A stretch of 64,000 nucleotides of DNA, taken from positions 310,001 through 374,000 of the forward strand of contig NZ_JANKBI010000002.1 of NCBI RefSeq assembly GCF_024622195.1, given 5' to 3'. This document shows positions 1-9,351 of this stretch, in pieces. This DNA is from Murimonas intestini (GTDB taxonomy: Bacteria; Bacillota; Clostridia; Lachnospirales; Lachnospiraceae). Positions within the stretch are counted from its first letter, which is position 1. Every line of letters starts with the position of its first letter. The position numbers and the translations under genes are program-made. The notes under the pieces were generated by a model. That model had not been told where the DNA came from and did no database searches. It worked only from the letters and a program-made list of their open reading frames with translations.

Positions 1-1
1 A

Positions 2-1240
2 TCCCTGACTGTAGACGGAGACACGAACCTGGCTACATATTATGAGAAGGACAGAGTGGCTGTATTTGGCATCCACAGTATGAAAAACATGGAACAGGAG
101 CTGCGGGAAAGCATGGGCAAAGAGATAAGCGTCATCCTGCTGGACAACGGGATAGCGCTGGAGAATAAAGAGCTTTCAAAAGAGCTTGGACTCTCAGAAA
201 CGGTACAGTCATACTCAGATTCATTCCAGATGAAAAAGGGGAAATACCAGCTGTACGGGCGCCGTATCCCAAATATGGATCTGTGGGTGTGCACTGCGTA
301 TCCTGTCAATATATGGAGCGTTATGACTGTACAGCAGCTTTTTTTGCTGATCCTGACCGGAATCTCTGTATTTGCAGTGGGCGTAATGTACAGATTTGTG
401 CGCAGGGAAGTAGTCCGTCCCCTCCATCAGCTGACAGACACCATGAATACTATACGCAGGGGCGGAAGCAGGGAAGTCCCCCGAATGGATGCGCGGTTTT
501 ACGAGATACAGGAAGTGAATGATACATTAGGGGAGATGGTCAGAGAACTGGAAAAACAGAAGCTGCTTGTATATGAGGAAATCATTGAGAAGCAGAAAGC
601 CCAGATGCAGTATCTGCAGCTTCAGCTGAAGCCCCATTTCTATCTGAACGGACTGAAAACATTAAATGCCCTGGCCATAGAGAACCAGACAGGAAAGATG
701 CAGGAGCTGATACTGAATCTGTCTGCCCATCTGCGCTATCTGCTGCAGGCGGAGAGGGAATTGGTGCCTCTGCGCATGGAACTGGAGTTTGTGGAGAATT
801 ATGTCAGCATGCAGAAGCATATCACCGGGCGTCCTGTGAACTGCAGCATTGTGAGGGATGGTGAAGCAGACAGCTGGCTCGTACCTGTGCTGGCAGTGCA
901 TACCTTTGTGGAGAACAGTGTAAAGTACGCACGCCTGGGCGGAAGCAGCATACCTCTTGAGATACAAGTATCTGCAAGCCTGCTTGCCGCGGAGGAAGGC
1001 CGGTTTTTAGATTTGATCATACAGGACAACGGGCAGGGCTATCCTGATGAAATTCTGGAGGAAATCAATGGAGATACTGCTGTTGGGACAAGGTGTGTGG
1101 GGATCAATAATATTAAACGGCGCTGCCAGCTCTTATATGGAGAGAGGGCGGAGTACAGCTTCGCTAACTGTGACGGGGCTATGAGTGAATTAATAATACC
1201 GGAAAGGAAGCAGGAAGATGAATGTTTTGATTGTAGATGA
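2..1240 (+). CDS. YesM-like sensor histidine kinase (5' end outside window)
   Basis: This is a membrane sensor kinase that would phosphorylate the AraC-type regulator encoded next to it. The reading frame is open from base 2, so the N-terminus lies upstream of the window; the GTG at 56 is only an internal codon. Visible parts, in order, are the end of an extracellular sensor region, one membrane segment (around LFLLILTGISVFAVGV), a HAMP-like linker, the His_kinase block LQLQLKPHFYLNGLKTLN with its phospho-accepting His, and an ATPase domain with N-box FVENSVKYA and G-box DNGQGYP. Its 3' end overlaps the response-regulator start by 23 bases, so the two are probably translationally coupled. By analogy with other YesM kinases next to LplABC importers, it probably senses a glycan fragment outside the cell; the ligand is unknown. 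Confidence 0.9.
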   Translation, partial: SLTVDGDTNLATYYEKDRVAVFGIHSMKNMEQELRESMGKEISVILLDNGIALENKELSKELGLSETVQSYSDSFQMKKGKYQLYGRRIPNMDLWVCTAYPVNIWSVMTVQQLFLLILTGISVFAVGVMYRFVRREVVRPLHQLTDTMNTIRRGGSREVPRMDARFYEIQEVNDTLGEMVRELEKQKLLVYEEIIEKQKAQMQYLQLQLKPHFYLNGLKTLNALAIENQTGKMQELILNLSAHLRYLLQAERELVPLRMELEFVENYVSMQKHITGRPVNCSIVRDGEADSWLVPVLAVHTFVENSVKYARLGGSSIPLEIQVSASLLAAEEGRFLDLIIQDNGQGYPDEILEEINGDTAVGTRCVGINNIKRRCQLLYGERAEYSFANCDGAMSELIIPERKQEDECFDCR

Positions 1241-2483
1241 CCAAAAGGCGGTTGTGGAAAGCCTGAAGAACGGGATACGCTGGGAGAGGCTGCCTGTGGA
1301 AAAAATATATACAGCCTGTAGTGCAAAAGAGGCGAAGCTGGTCCTTATGAATTTTGAGACGGATGTGCTGGTGAGTGATATTGAGATGCCGGAGGAAGAC
1401 GGTATCTCACTGTGCAGATGGGCAAAAGAGAAGTTTGAGGGGCTGGAATGTATTTTCCTTACGTCCCATGCAGAGTTTGAGTATGCCAAAGAAGCCATCA
1501 GAATGGGAGGCTTTGACTATATCCTCCAGCCTGTGAGGTATGAGGAGGTGGAGAAGGTGCTTTTAAAAGCCTGGGAAAAGATCAGCAGGCAGAAGAAGAT
1601 ACTGCAGATCATGGATACCCGGAAAATGGTAATACAGCAGAGAAATACCATACTGGACGCCATGATCTCAAAGATGCTGCAGGGTAAGGAGGAGGACGCA
1701 GGCCAGATTTATTCCCATTTTCACGAAATGTTCAGAACAGAATATAAAGACTGTGGGATATGTCCTGTACTGGTGCAGATCAGGAAGTGGAAAAAGATAA
1801 CAAATGTGTGGGATGAGAAGCTTGTGAGAATGGTGCTGTGCAATGTGATGGAAGAACTTTTCCGGGAGGAAGACGGAAAGGCAGGGGTTTCCTGTCTGAG
1901 GGAGAACAGGTACTGGGTATTTTTGATCCTGGAAAAGGAAAAAGCGGGAGAGGAACTGGTGAGACAGAAAATCATGGCCTTCTACCAGTTCATAGACAGC
2001 AATATGGATTTTTCAATTGCTGTCTATCCCCCTGACCCATTATTTGAACAGGATTTCGTGAAGGCTTTCAACAGGCTGGGGCAAAGGGCAGATAATAATA
2101 AGGACAGGCAGAGAGGCATTTTCTGGGAGGATATTCCTGATGAGATCCGGGAAACAGAAGAAGATCCAATTGAGAAATCTATCCAGTATATAAAGCAGAA
2201 TTTGAATAAGAACATCTCCAGAACAGATGTGGCAGGATACGTACATTTAAATGAAGAGTATTTTTCCAGGCTTTTTAAGCAGGAAACAGGGGCTACCTTC
2301 AAAGATTATATCCTGATGGAGAAGATGAAGGCGGCGCAGAAGCTTTTGGAAAAATCCAGGCTGTCAGTGAGCATCATAGCCTCTAAAGTAGGATACGATA
2401 ATTTTTCCCATTTCTCTAAAATGTTTAAAAAGGTTACGAATCAGACTCCGCAGGAATACCGCAAAGAGAAACAGAAGTCATAA
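1218..2483 (+). CDS. YesN-like response regulator, AraC-type DNA binding
   Basis: This 421-residue transcription factor has an N-terminal receiver domain (about 1-120) with acidic pocket VDD and the probable phospho-acceptor D54 in SDIEMPEEDG. A middle region of about 190 residues follows, and the C-terminus (about 315-421) carries two AraC helix-turn-helix motifs, the second ending in the typical NQTPQEYRKEK. The start overlaps the kinase gene. It is expected to activate the importer and glycosidase genes downstream when phosphorylated. Length and layout are ordinary for the YesN family; the target sites are not evident. Confidence 0.92.
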   Translation: MNVLIVDDQKAVVESLKNGIRWERLPVEKIYTACSAKEAKLVLMNFETDVLVSDIEMPEEDGISLCRWAKEKFEGLECIFLTSHAEFEYAKEAIRMGGFDYILQPVRYEEVEKVLLKAWEKISRQKKILQIMDTRKMVIQQRNTILDAMISKMLQGKEEDAGQIYSHFHEMFRTEYKDCGICPVLVQIRKWKKITNVWDEKLVRMVLCNVMEELFREEDGKAGVSCLRENRYWVFLILEKEKAGEELVRQKIMAFYQFIDSNMDFSIAVYPPDPLFEQDFVKAFNRLGQRADNNKDRQRGIFWEDIPDEIRETEEDPIEKSIQYIKQNLNKNISRTDVAGYVHLNEEYFSRLFKQETGATFKDYILMEKMKAAQKLLEKSRLSVSIIASKVGYDNFSHFSKMFKKVTNQTPQEYRKEKQKS

Positions 2484-2670
2484 AAACAACAATGGATATC
2501 ATGAAAGTAGCAGTTTTTTATGAAAAGCCTTGGGAAGGCAATGGAGACATCACAAAAAGAATAAACAGAATCATAAAAACAGCAGAGAAAACAGACAGGA
2601 AAAAGTAAAATAACATCATCAGAAGCCTGTTGGAAAACGGGGCGGTAAAAGAGAAATGGAGGATGTTAGT

Positions 2671-4164
2671 ATGAGAAGAGGTTTTAAAAAGACGATTGCA
2701 TTTGCAGGAGCGGCGGCTATGGCATTATCCCTGACAGCATGCGGGGGAGGAAGCGGCAGTGCGAAGGGCAGCAATGAAAGCAGCAAAGAAGGGGCGGCAA
2801 AGGATGAGGTTACAAGTGTAAATGTGCATATTCCCACAGCTTATGACCTGCCCGATGCACAGCTTGTGGAGGATGAGATCAATAAGATCACAGAAGATAA
2901 GTATAAGCTCCATCTGGATCTTAACTTTATTTCCACAGGAAACTGGCTGAACCAGTCCAATCTGCTGTTTACAGGAGATGAAGCAGACGTGATTGCCGTA
3001 TATTCCACACCCCTGACTACATATGTGAGAAACGGACAGCTGGCAGACCTGACAGATTATTATAATAATTCCACAGAAGGGATGAAAGGTATCTGGTCGG
3101 AGGCGGAGATAAACGGCACCTCAGTTAATGGAAAGATCTATGCGATCCCAAATATGAGAAACTTTGGAAATTATTTCGGCGTGACTGTAGATAAAGATAT
3201 TGCGGCGGAATATGGATGGGAGGCAGGACAGAAGATTACATTTGAAGATCTTGACAAATTCCTGGCGGATATGCATGAGAAATATCCTGACCGCTACGGA
3301 CTTGCACCCCAGGGCGGTGACACGCTGATCGGACAGTGGAGCTGGGATGGCCTGGGTGATACAAAGATGATAGGGGTCCTGCCCGATCAGGGCCAGTCCA
3401 CAGAAGTACAGAACCTGTTTGACACAGATGATTTCCAGGATTTCTGTAACTGGGCGCATAAATGGTATCAGGACGGCTATATCATGAAAGATATTTTAAG
3501 CAATACAGAGCCCTGGCAGGGTATGATCAGAAACAAAAAAGCAGTGGCGGCGCTTAACAACTATGGGCCGAATAAGCTGGAAGGAATGATTAATGTAGTT
3601 ATCCTGGATAAATGGGTTCCGGCCGGAAATTATCAGGATCTCTGCTATGGAATCAGTATGAACTCCAAAAAGAAGGACGCTGCATGGAAAGCCATGGAGA
3701 TCCTCTATACAGATAAAGAGGTGGGGATTCTTCTGAATAATGGTATTGAAGGAAAGCATTATGTAAAAAATGAAGACGGTACCATTTCGATCCCAGACGG
3801 AAAATCAGCAGCTGACTGTGGATATGGGATGTCAGAACTGAACTGGATCACACCTTATTCAGCAAATTCCTATCCTCTGCAGACAAATGGGGCGGATTAT
3901 TTTGAAAAGCTGAAAGACTTCAATGCTTCCACATTAAAATCGAAGGCAAATGGATTTTTCTTTGACAATACAGAAGTGGCAGACCAGTATACTGCCTGCT
4001 GCAATGTAATGGATAAATACTATAAGGCATTGATGTCAGGCGCTGTAGATGTTGAAAGTACAGTCAAACAGGCGAATGAAGAGTTAAAGGCGGCTGGCAT
4101 TGACGACATCATCAAGGCTAAACAGGAACAGCTGGATGCTTTCTTTGCCCAGCAGACGAAATAG
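2671..4164 (+). CDS. Sugar ABC transporter binding lipoprotein, DUF3502/LplA type
   Basis: This is the extracellular substrate-binding protein of an oligosaccharide importer. I chose the ATG at 2671 because ggagg lies 8 bases before it; a longer frame from 2656 would put that Shine-Dalgarno inside the gene. A lipoprotein signal peptide ends at the lipobox LTAC (C24), followed by a Gly/Ser/Lys-rich linker. The body resembles family 1 solute-binding proteins, and the C-terminal part with NGFFFDNTEV matches the DUF3502 subgroup found beside LplB/LplC permeases. It is followed by its two permeases and the sulfatases, so the ligand may be a sulfated oligosaccharide; that is inference from context. 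Confidence 0.9.
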   Translation: MRRGFKKTIAFAGAAAMALSLTACGGGSGSAKGSNESSKEGAAKDEVTSVNVHIPTAYDLPDAQLVEDEINKITEDKYKLHLDLNFISTGNWLNQSNLLFTGDEADVIAVYSTPLTTYVRNGQLADLTDYYNNSTEGMKGIWSEAEINGTSVNGKIYAIPNMRNFGNYFGVTVDKDIAAEYGWEAGQKITFEDLDKFLADMHEKYPDRYGLAPQGGDTLIGQWSWDGLGDTKMIGVLPDQGQSTEVQNLFDTDDFQDFCNWAHKWYQDGYIMKDILSNTEPWQGMIRNKKAVAALNNYGPNKLEGMINVVILDKWVPAGNYQDLCYGISMNSKKKDAAWKAMEILYTDKEVGILLNNGIEGKHYVKNEDGTISIPDGKSAADCGYGMSELNWITPYSANSYPLQTNGADYFEKLKDFNASTLKSKANGFFFDNTEVADQYTACCNVMDKYYKALMSGAVDVESTVKQANEELKAAGIDDIIKAKQEQLDAFFAQQTK

Positions 4165-4188
4165 GACGTGCGGAGTAAGGAGGGTACT

Positions 4189-5133
4189 ATGGCAACTACA
4201 GCAAAGCCGGGGGGAATTCGAAGAACCAGCATGGCCAAAAGAAAAATGACATTGGCATTGTTTTCTATGATGGTTCCGGGACTTATCTACCTGGTCATCA
4301 ATAATTATATCCCCATGGCGGGACTGACCATCGCATTTAAAAAGTTTGATTACAGTAAGGGGATCTGGGGCAGTGAATGGTGCGGACTGAGCAACTTTAC
4401 ATATCTTTTCAAGACCCGGGATGCTTTTAATATTATCAGGAATACAGTACTGTACAATCTTGTGTTTATTGTCCTTGGGACAATACTGGCTGTCACAGTG
4501 GCCATCATGCTGAACCTTCTGAGGGGAAGCATGAATAAAAAGATATATCAGACAGTGATCCTGATCCCATATCTGATCTCTATGGTAGTAGTATCTTATA
4601 TTGTCTACGGGTTTCTCAGCCAGGAAAATGGATTTTTAAACAGTATGATCGTATCAGCGGGCGGTGAATCCGTCAGCTGGTACACACAGTCCAAATACTG
4701 GCCGTTTATACTGACAATAGTGAACCTGTGGAAAGGTTTCGGCTATACAAGTATCCTGTATTACGCCACAGTCATCGGAATCGACTCATCTTTGTATGAG
4801 GCGGCCACAGTGGACGGCGCCGGCAGATGGAAACAGATCTGGCACGTTACTCTTCCCGGACTGAGAGGTACTATCATCACTATGGTACTTTTAAATATAG
4901 GCCGCATGTTCTACTCAGATTTTGGATTGTTTTACCAGGTGCCCATGCGTTCAGGCCTTATCTCTTCTGTGACTGATACAATAGATGTATTTGTTTACAA
5001 AGCACTGACACAGCTTAACGATGTGGGACGTGCTTCAGCGGCAGGATTTATGCAGTCTGTTCTCGGATTTATTCTGGTATTTGGCGCAAACATGATAATC
5101 CGTAAAGTAGATGAAGAAAGCGCATTATTCTAG
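4189..5133 (+). CDS. Sugar ABC transporter permease, LplB/YteP type
   Basis: This 314-residue integral membrane protein is one half of the transmembrane channel of the importer. The ATG at 4189 is preceded by taaggaggg; an upstream in-frame GTG at 4168 has no such site. It has about six hydrophobic segments and the permease EAA loop EAATVDGAGRWKQIWHVTLP, which docks the ATPase. It sits 24 bases after the binding-protein gene and 11 bases before the second permease. No ATPase gene is linked, as is usual for these systems. Confidence 0.93.
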   Translation: MATTAKPGGIRRTSMAKRKMTLALFSMMVPGLIYLVINNYIPMAGLTIAFKKFDYSKGIWGSEWCGLSNFTYLFKTRDAFNIIRNTVLYNLVFIVLGTILAVTVAIMLNLLRGSMNKKIYQTVILIPYLISMVVVSYIVYGFLSQENGFLNSMIVSAGGESVSWYTQSKYWPFILTIVNLWKGFGYTSILYYATVIGIDSSLYEAATVDGAGRWKQIWHVTLPGLRGTIITMVLLNIGRMFYSDFGLFYQVPMRSGLISSVTDTIDVFVYKALTQLNDVGRASAAGFMQSVLGFILVFGANMIIRKVDEESALF

Positions 5134-5144
5134 GAGGAAATAAC

Positions 5145-6032
5145 ATGGTAAGCAGAAATAAAACAGGGCAGGCGGTCCTGAACATAATATTTATCTTGCT
5201 GACGGCAGCAGCAGTAGCTCCGTTTCTTTTACTGGTTTCCTCCTCTCTGACAAGTGAAGCATCACTTGTCAGAGAAGGATACTGTTTCGTTCCCCACGAA
5301 TTTGACCTGGGGGCGTATACATACCTGTTTAAGAGCGGAGCCAAGATACTCAGGGGCTATGGCATAACTATACTTGTCACTGTGATGGGAACTACTCTCA
5401 GTGTGCTTTTGACGACTTTGTTTGCGTATCCCCTGTCCAGAAAAGAGCTGCCGTTCAGGTACGGCTTCTCCTTCTTTGTATTTTTTACAATGCTGTTTAA
5501 TGGCGGGCTGGTTCCCACATATATGATGTGGACTCAGGTTTTTCATATTAAGAATACTATTTTTGCCCTGCTTCTTCCGTCCCTGCTCATGAATGCATTT
5601 TATATCATCATGATGCGCTCATTTTTTACTTCTAACATTCCGGATGCGCTTGTGGAGGCGGCCAGGATAGATGGAGCCGGTGAGTACAGGATATTGTACA
5701 GGATCGTACTTCCACTTTCCAAGCCGATGATGGCTACTATCTCTCTCATGGTAGGGCTGGGATACTGGAACGACTGGATGAACAGTCTCTATTATGTCTC
5801 AGATGAGAAAATGTTCAGCATACAGGCGATCTTAAATACCATCATTACGAATATCCAGTTCCTCATGAGCAGTTCCAGCACTGCCAGCTCCGGCATGGAT
5901 GTGAGTACACTGCCCAGTGTGGGGATCAGGATGGCGATCGCTGTGATAGGGGTTGTGCCTGTTTTATGCATCTATCCGTTCTTCCAGAAATATTTTGTGA
6001 AAGGGATTGTGGTAGGCGGTGTTAAGGGGTAA
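5145..6032 (+). CDS. Sugar ABC transporter permease, LplC/YtcP type
   Basis: This is the second channel subunit, 295 residues, with about six membrane segments and the EAA loop EAARIDGAGEYRILYRIVLP. The C-terminal GIVVGGVKG is typical of this permease family. An aggagga site overlaps the stop of the preceding permease, so translation is probably coupled. A sulfatase gene follows after 36 bases, which ties import to desulfation. Confidence 0.93.
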   Translation: MVSRNKTGQAVLNIIFILLTAAAVAPFLLLVSSSLTSEASLVREGYCFVPHEFDLGAYTYLFKSGAKILRGYGITILVTVMGTTLSVLLTTLFAYPLSRKELPFRYGFSFFVFFTMLFNGGLVPTYMMWTQVFHIKNTIFALLLPSLLMNAFYIIMMRSFFTSNIPDALVEAARIDGAGEYRILYRIVLPLSKPMMATISLMVGLGYWNDWMNSLYYVSDEKMFSIQAILNTIITNIQFLMSSSSTASSGMDVSTLPSVGIRMAIAVIGVVPVLCIYPFFQKYFVKGIVVGGVKG

Positions 6033-6068
6033 GATGGAAGGAAGCTGAGGAATATCAGGAGGAGCAAT

Positions 6069-7625
6069 ATGAAGACGATATTGATTTTTATGGACACATT
6101 GAACAGGCATATGCTGCGGGTATATAATCCGGAGGCAAAGGCAGTGACGCCGAACATCGACCGCCTGGCGGAAAAAAGCATGGTGTTTGACAAACATTTT
6201 ATAGGTTCGGCGCCTTGTATGCCGGCGAGAAGGGATATCCTTACAGGCAGGCTGAACTTTCTGGAGAGAGGCTGGGGGCCGGTTGAGCCTTATGATGTGA
6301 CTCTGCCCCAGCTGCTACGGGCACAGGGGGTCTTTACACATATAACAACCGACCACAGCCACTATACTTCCATTGGGGGAGAAGGCTATATGCAGCAGTA
6401 TGATACGTGGGATTTCAACCGGGGCCAGGAGACAGATGTGTGGGAGTCCAGGCTGGAAGAGCCCCCTGCTCCCAGGTCTTACCTGGGAAGGGTCGGACGT
6501 CAGTACCAGTGGAACCGCCAGCATTATAAAACAGACGGGGACAGGCCGACTCCCAGGACATTTGCGTCAGCAGTCAAATGGCTGAAAAATAATGAAGACA
6601 GAGATGATTATTTTCTGACAGTGGAGGCTTTTGACCCTCACGAGCCCTTTGATGCCTCTGAAGAGTTTAAGGCCATGTATCCTGATTCCTTTGACACCTT
6701 TTATGAATGGCCCCGGTATGATGCGCTGAATGAGCAGGAGACGCCGGAGGCAGTTGAGCATCTGAGGAACCAGTACTGCGCCACACTTTCCATGGCAGAT
6801 AAGTGGCTTGGAAAACTGCTGGATGAGATGGACAGGCAGGATCTGTGGGAGGACACTCTTGTAATATTTACCTCAGACCATGGCCATATGCTGGGAGAGC
6901 ACGGTGTCACAGGAAAGAACAGATATCATGCCTGGAATGAGATGAGTCGTATTCCTCTGTTTATACATCTGCCAGGGGGAAGAAACGCCGGTGAAAGAGC
7001 AGAGGGAGTGACCCAGAACATAGACCTGTTTCCCACCATCCTGGAATATTTCAGCAGGGAAAAGGAAGAGCGCATGGAGCGCGCCCAAAGAAGAAAAGAA
7101 CAGGATAAAAAGAATCTGGCAGGAAGGATGTTCATCCCGCCGGACTGGAGTATGCCGGTCCAGGGCAGATCCCTCTGGTCGCTTCTGAATAGGGAAAAGG
7201 AAAAGATACGGGACTATGCCATCTATGGGTGGTTTGGAAAACCGGTAAACATTACAGATGGGGAATATACATATTTCAGGGCAGCGGCAAATGATAAAAA
7301 CGCCCCCCTCTACCTGTATGCGGCAGGGCTGACTTCCTTTGAGCAGTACCTGGGATGTAATCTGCCGGGAGAAGACATCTGTGCAGGTTATTTTCTGAAG
7401 AATGTTCCCATGCCTGTATTCAGGATCGACATGAGCAGGAAGACGCCAGAAAAACCGTCTATGGGTCTGGGAGAAAACAGACTCTACAGGATCTCCCATG
7501 ATCCGGGGCAGCTGCATCCTCTGACAGATCCCCTTTTGGAGGAAAAATACTGCCAGGCTCTCATAAAGACAATGAAAGAGCATGATGCACCGGAGGAACA
7601 ATTTGAAAGGCTGGGATTAATATGA
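6069..7625 (+). CDS. Type I sulfatase (CMPAR formylglycine motif)
   Basis: This 518-residue alkaline-phosphatase-fold enzyme should hydrolyse a sulfate ester on a sugar. The maturation motif C50-M-P-A-R gives the catalytic formylglycine after modification of Cys50 by a radical SAM maturase (anSME), which is not in this window. Another family mark is the metal-binding SDHGHMLGEHG. There is no signal peptide, so it should act in the cytosol on imported oligosaccharides. Its last four bases overlap the next sulfatase gene (ATGA). The sulfatase subfamily and the position of the sulfate removed cannot be told from the sequence alone. Confidence 0.92.
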   Translation: MKTILIFMDTLNRHMLRVYNPEAKAVTPNIDRLAEKSMVFDKHFIGSAPCMPARRDILTGRLNFLERGWGPVEPYDVTLPQLLRAQGVFTHITTDHSHYTSIGGEGYMQQYDTWDFNRGQETDVWESRLEEPPAPRSYLGRVGRQYQWNRQHYKTDGDRPTPRTFASAVKWLKNNEDRDDYFLTVEAFDPHEPFDASEEFKAMYPDSFDTFYEWPRYDALNEQETPEAVEHLRNQYCATLSMADKWLGKLLDEMDRQDLWEDTLVIFTSDHGHMLGEHGVTGKNRYHAWNEMSRIPLFIHLPGGRNAGERAEGVTQNIDLFPTILEYFSREKEERMERAQRRKEQDKKNLAGRMFIPPDWSMPVQGRSLWSLLNREKEKIRDYAIYGWFGKPVNITDGEYTYFRAAANDKNAPLYLYAAGLTSFEQYLGCNLPGEDICAGYFLKNVPMPVFRIDMSRKTPEKPSMGLGENRLYRISHDPGQLHPLTDPLLEEKYCQALIKTMKEHDAPEEQFERLGLI

Positions 7626-9217
7626 GCTGCAGAAAACCGAATATTGTGTTTTTCTTCTCAGACCAGCAGCGTTGGGACACGGCTGGATGTCTGGGAGGCC
7701 CGGCCCAGGTAACGCCTAATCTGGATGCCATGGCAAAAGAAGGGGTGTGCTTTACAAATGCATTTACCTGCCAGCCGGTCTGCGGTCCGGCGAGGGCCTG
7801 CCTGCAGACCGGGAAATATGCTACTCAGACGGGGTGCTACAGGAATAATATCGCTCTTCCTATGAAGGAAAAAACTCTGGCTTCTTATCTGAAGGAAGCG
7901 GGATATAAAGCAGGATACGTAGGAAAATGGCATCTGGCGTCCACAGGGGATGCATCTAATGAGCCCCTGGAAGATCCTGTGGAATATATATTTGAAGGGG
8001 TACCCAGGGAGCGCAGAGGCGGATATGATGACTTCTGGATCGCTTCAGATGTATTGGAGGCCACTTCACACGGATATGGCGGCTATCTCTTTGATGAAAA
8101 GAATAAGAAGACAGAATTTACAGGCTACAGGACAGATGCGGTGACAGATTACGCGCTTGGCTATATAAAGAGCTGGAGGAAGGATGAGCCGCATTTTCTT
8201 TTACTGTCCCACATTGAGCCCCACCATCAGAATGACAGGAACTGTTTTGAAGGACCGGCAGGCTCGAAAGAGAGATTCAAAGATTTTGCTGCTCCGGCAG
8301 ATCTTAAGGATGCGCCGGGAGACTGGGGCAGTGACTGGAAAACACAGTATCCTGATTATCTGGGATGCTGCAGGCGACTAGATGATAATCTGGGAAGAGT
8401 GCTGAAATGTCTGAAGGAGAACGGGCTAAGGGATAATACAATTGTCATCTACACAAGTGACCACGGTTCTCATTTTAAGACCAGAACCATGGAATATAAA
8501 CGTTCCTGTCATGATGCCAGCATCCATATACCACTTGTGATAAGCGCGGGAAAAGATGTGCTGAGCAGCTTTACAGGCGGCAGAAAGGAGGAAAGGCTGG
8601 TAAGCCTGATCGATCTGCCGCCTACTATCCTGCGTATGGCAGGAATACGGCCCCCGGAGGATATGGCCGGACATGCTGTTCAGGATATGGAGAAGGGGCA
8701 GTGGCAGCAGGATGTATTTCTTCAGATCAGCGAAAGCCAGGTAGGACGCTGCATCCGCACAGAAAAATATAAATATTCTGTCAGGTCTGTAGAAAAAAAC
8801 GGATGGCTGGATGCGGGGGCGGATGTATATTATGAAGATTATTTCTACGATCTGGCAAAGGATCCTCATGAACTGCATAATCTGTCCGGACATGCCGGTT
8901 ATGAGCAGGCGGCGGAAGAACTGAAGAAACGTCTGAAGGAGTATATCAGGCAGGTGGAAGGAAAAGAGGCTGTAATCCTGCCGCCGCTTCCCTGGGAGTC
9001 AGTGCATAATGGGCTCAATGCCAGGGTATGTGACCTGGTGGAACATCCTCTCACAAAGAGAATGATGAAAGAATTGCTTCCAGCAGATTTTACTGAAAGG
9101 GTGGTCTATCAGCAGACAAAAGATATGCGGATATCTGAAGCCCTGAAAATATGGGGAAATCGGGCAGGAGAAGATATTGAGGAAAGGCTGTTATCCGGTC
9201 TGTGCAGATACAGCTGA
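7622..9217 (+). CDS. Type I sulfatase (CGPAR formylglycine motif)
   Basis: This second sulfatase (531 residues) starts inside the stop of the first (ATGA overlap). It has the N-terminal metal-binding NIVFFFSDQQRWDTAG, the maturation motif C54-G-P-A-R, and the later YTSDHGSHFKTR. It also lacks a signal peptide. It differs enough from its neighbour in length and motifs to be a separate subfamily rather than a recent duplicate, so the pair may remove sulfates from two positions or two sugars of one glycan. Like the first, it needs a maturase encoded elsewhere. Confidence 0.92.
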   Translation: MSCRKPNIVFFFSDQQRWDTAGCLGGPAQVTPNLDAMAKEGVCFTNAFTCQPVCGPARACLQTGKYATQTGCYRNNIALPMKEKTLASYLKEAGYKAGYVGKWHLASTGDASNEPLEDPVEYIFEGVPRERRGGYDDFWIASDVLEATSHGYGGYLFDEKNKKTEFTGYRTDAVTDYALGYIKSWRKDEPHFLLLSHIEPHHQNDRNCFEGPAGSKERFKDFAAPADLKDAPGDWGSDWKTQYPDYLGCCRRLDDNLGRVLKCLKENGLRDNTIVIYTSDHGSHFKTRTMEYKRSCHDASIHIPLVISAGKDVLSSFTGGRKEERLVSLIDLPPTILRMAGIRPPEDMAGHAVQDMEKGQWQQDVFLQISESQVGRCIRTEKYKYSVRSVEKNGWLDAGADVYYEDYFYDLAKDPHELHNLSGHAGYEQAAEELKKRLKEYIRQVEGKEAVILPPLPWESVHNGLNARVCDLVEHPLTKRMMKELLPADFTERVVYQQTKDMRISEALKIWGNRAGEDIEERLLSGLCRYS

Positions 9218-9351
9218 CCGGGATGCGTCAGGATGAAAAAATGTCACAAAAGTATTATACTTTGTCAAGAAAGGAATAGAACGCGGCGGTGTTATCCGGT
9301 ATACTTCTAAATACAGGAAGTCTGCAGAATGCAGATACAGGAGGAGATTAT

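Noticed and set aside
2484..2670. Possible small gene or promoter between the YesN gene and the binding-protein gene
   Set aside because: The 187 bases are A-rich with only a tiny gcctt/aaggc hairpin; I see no convincing promoter, terminator or ORF.
6873..7601. 242-codon antisense frame within the first sulfatase
   Set aside because: No domain or start signal; it lies wholly within a conserved gene.
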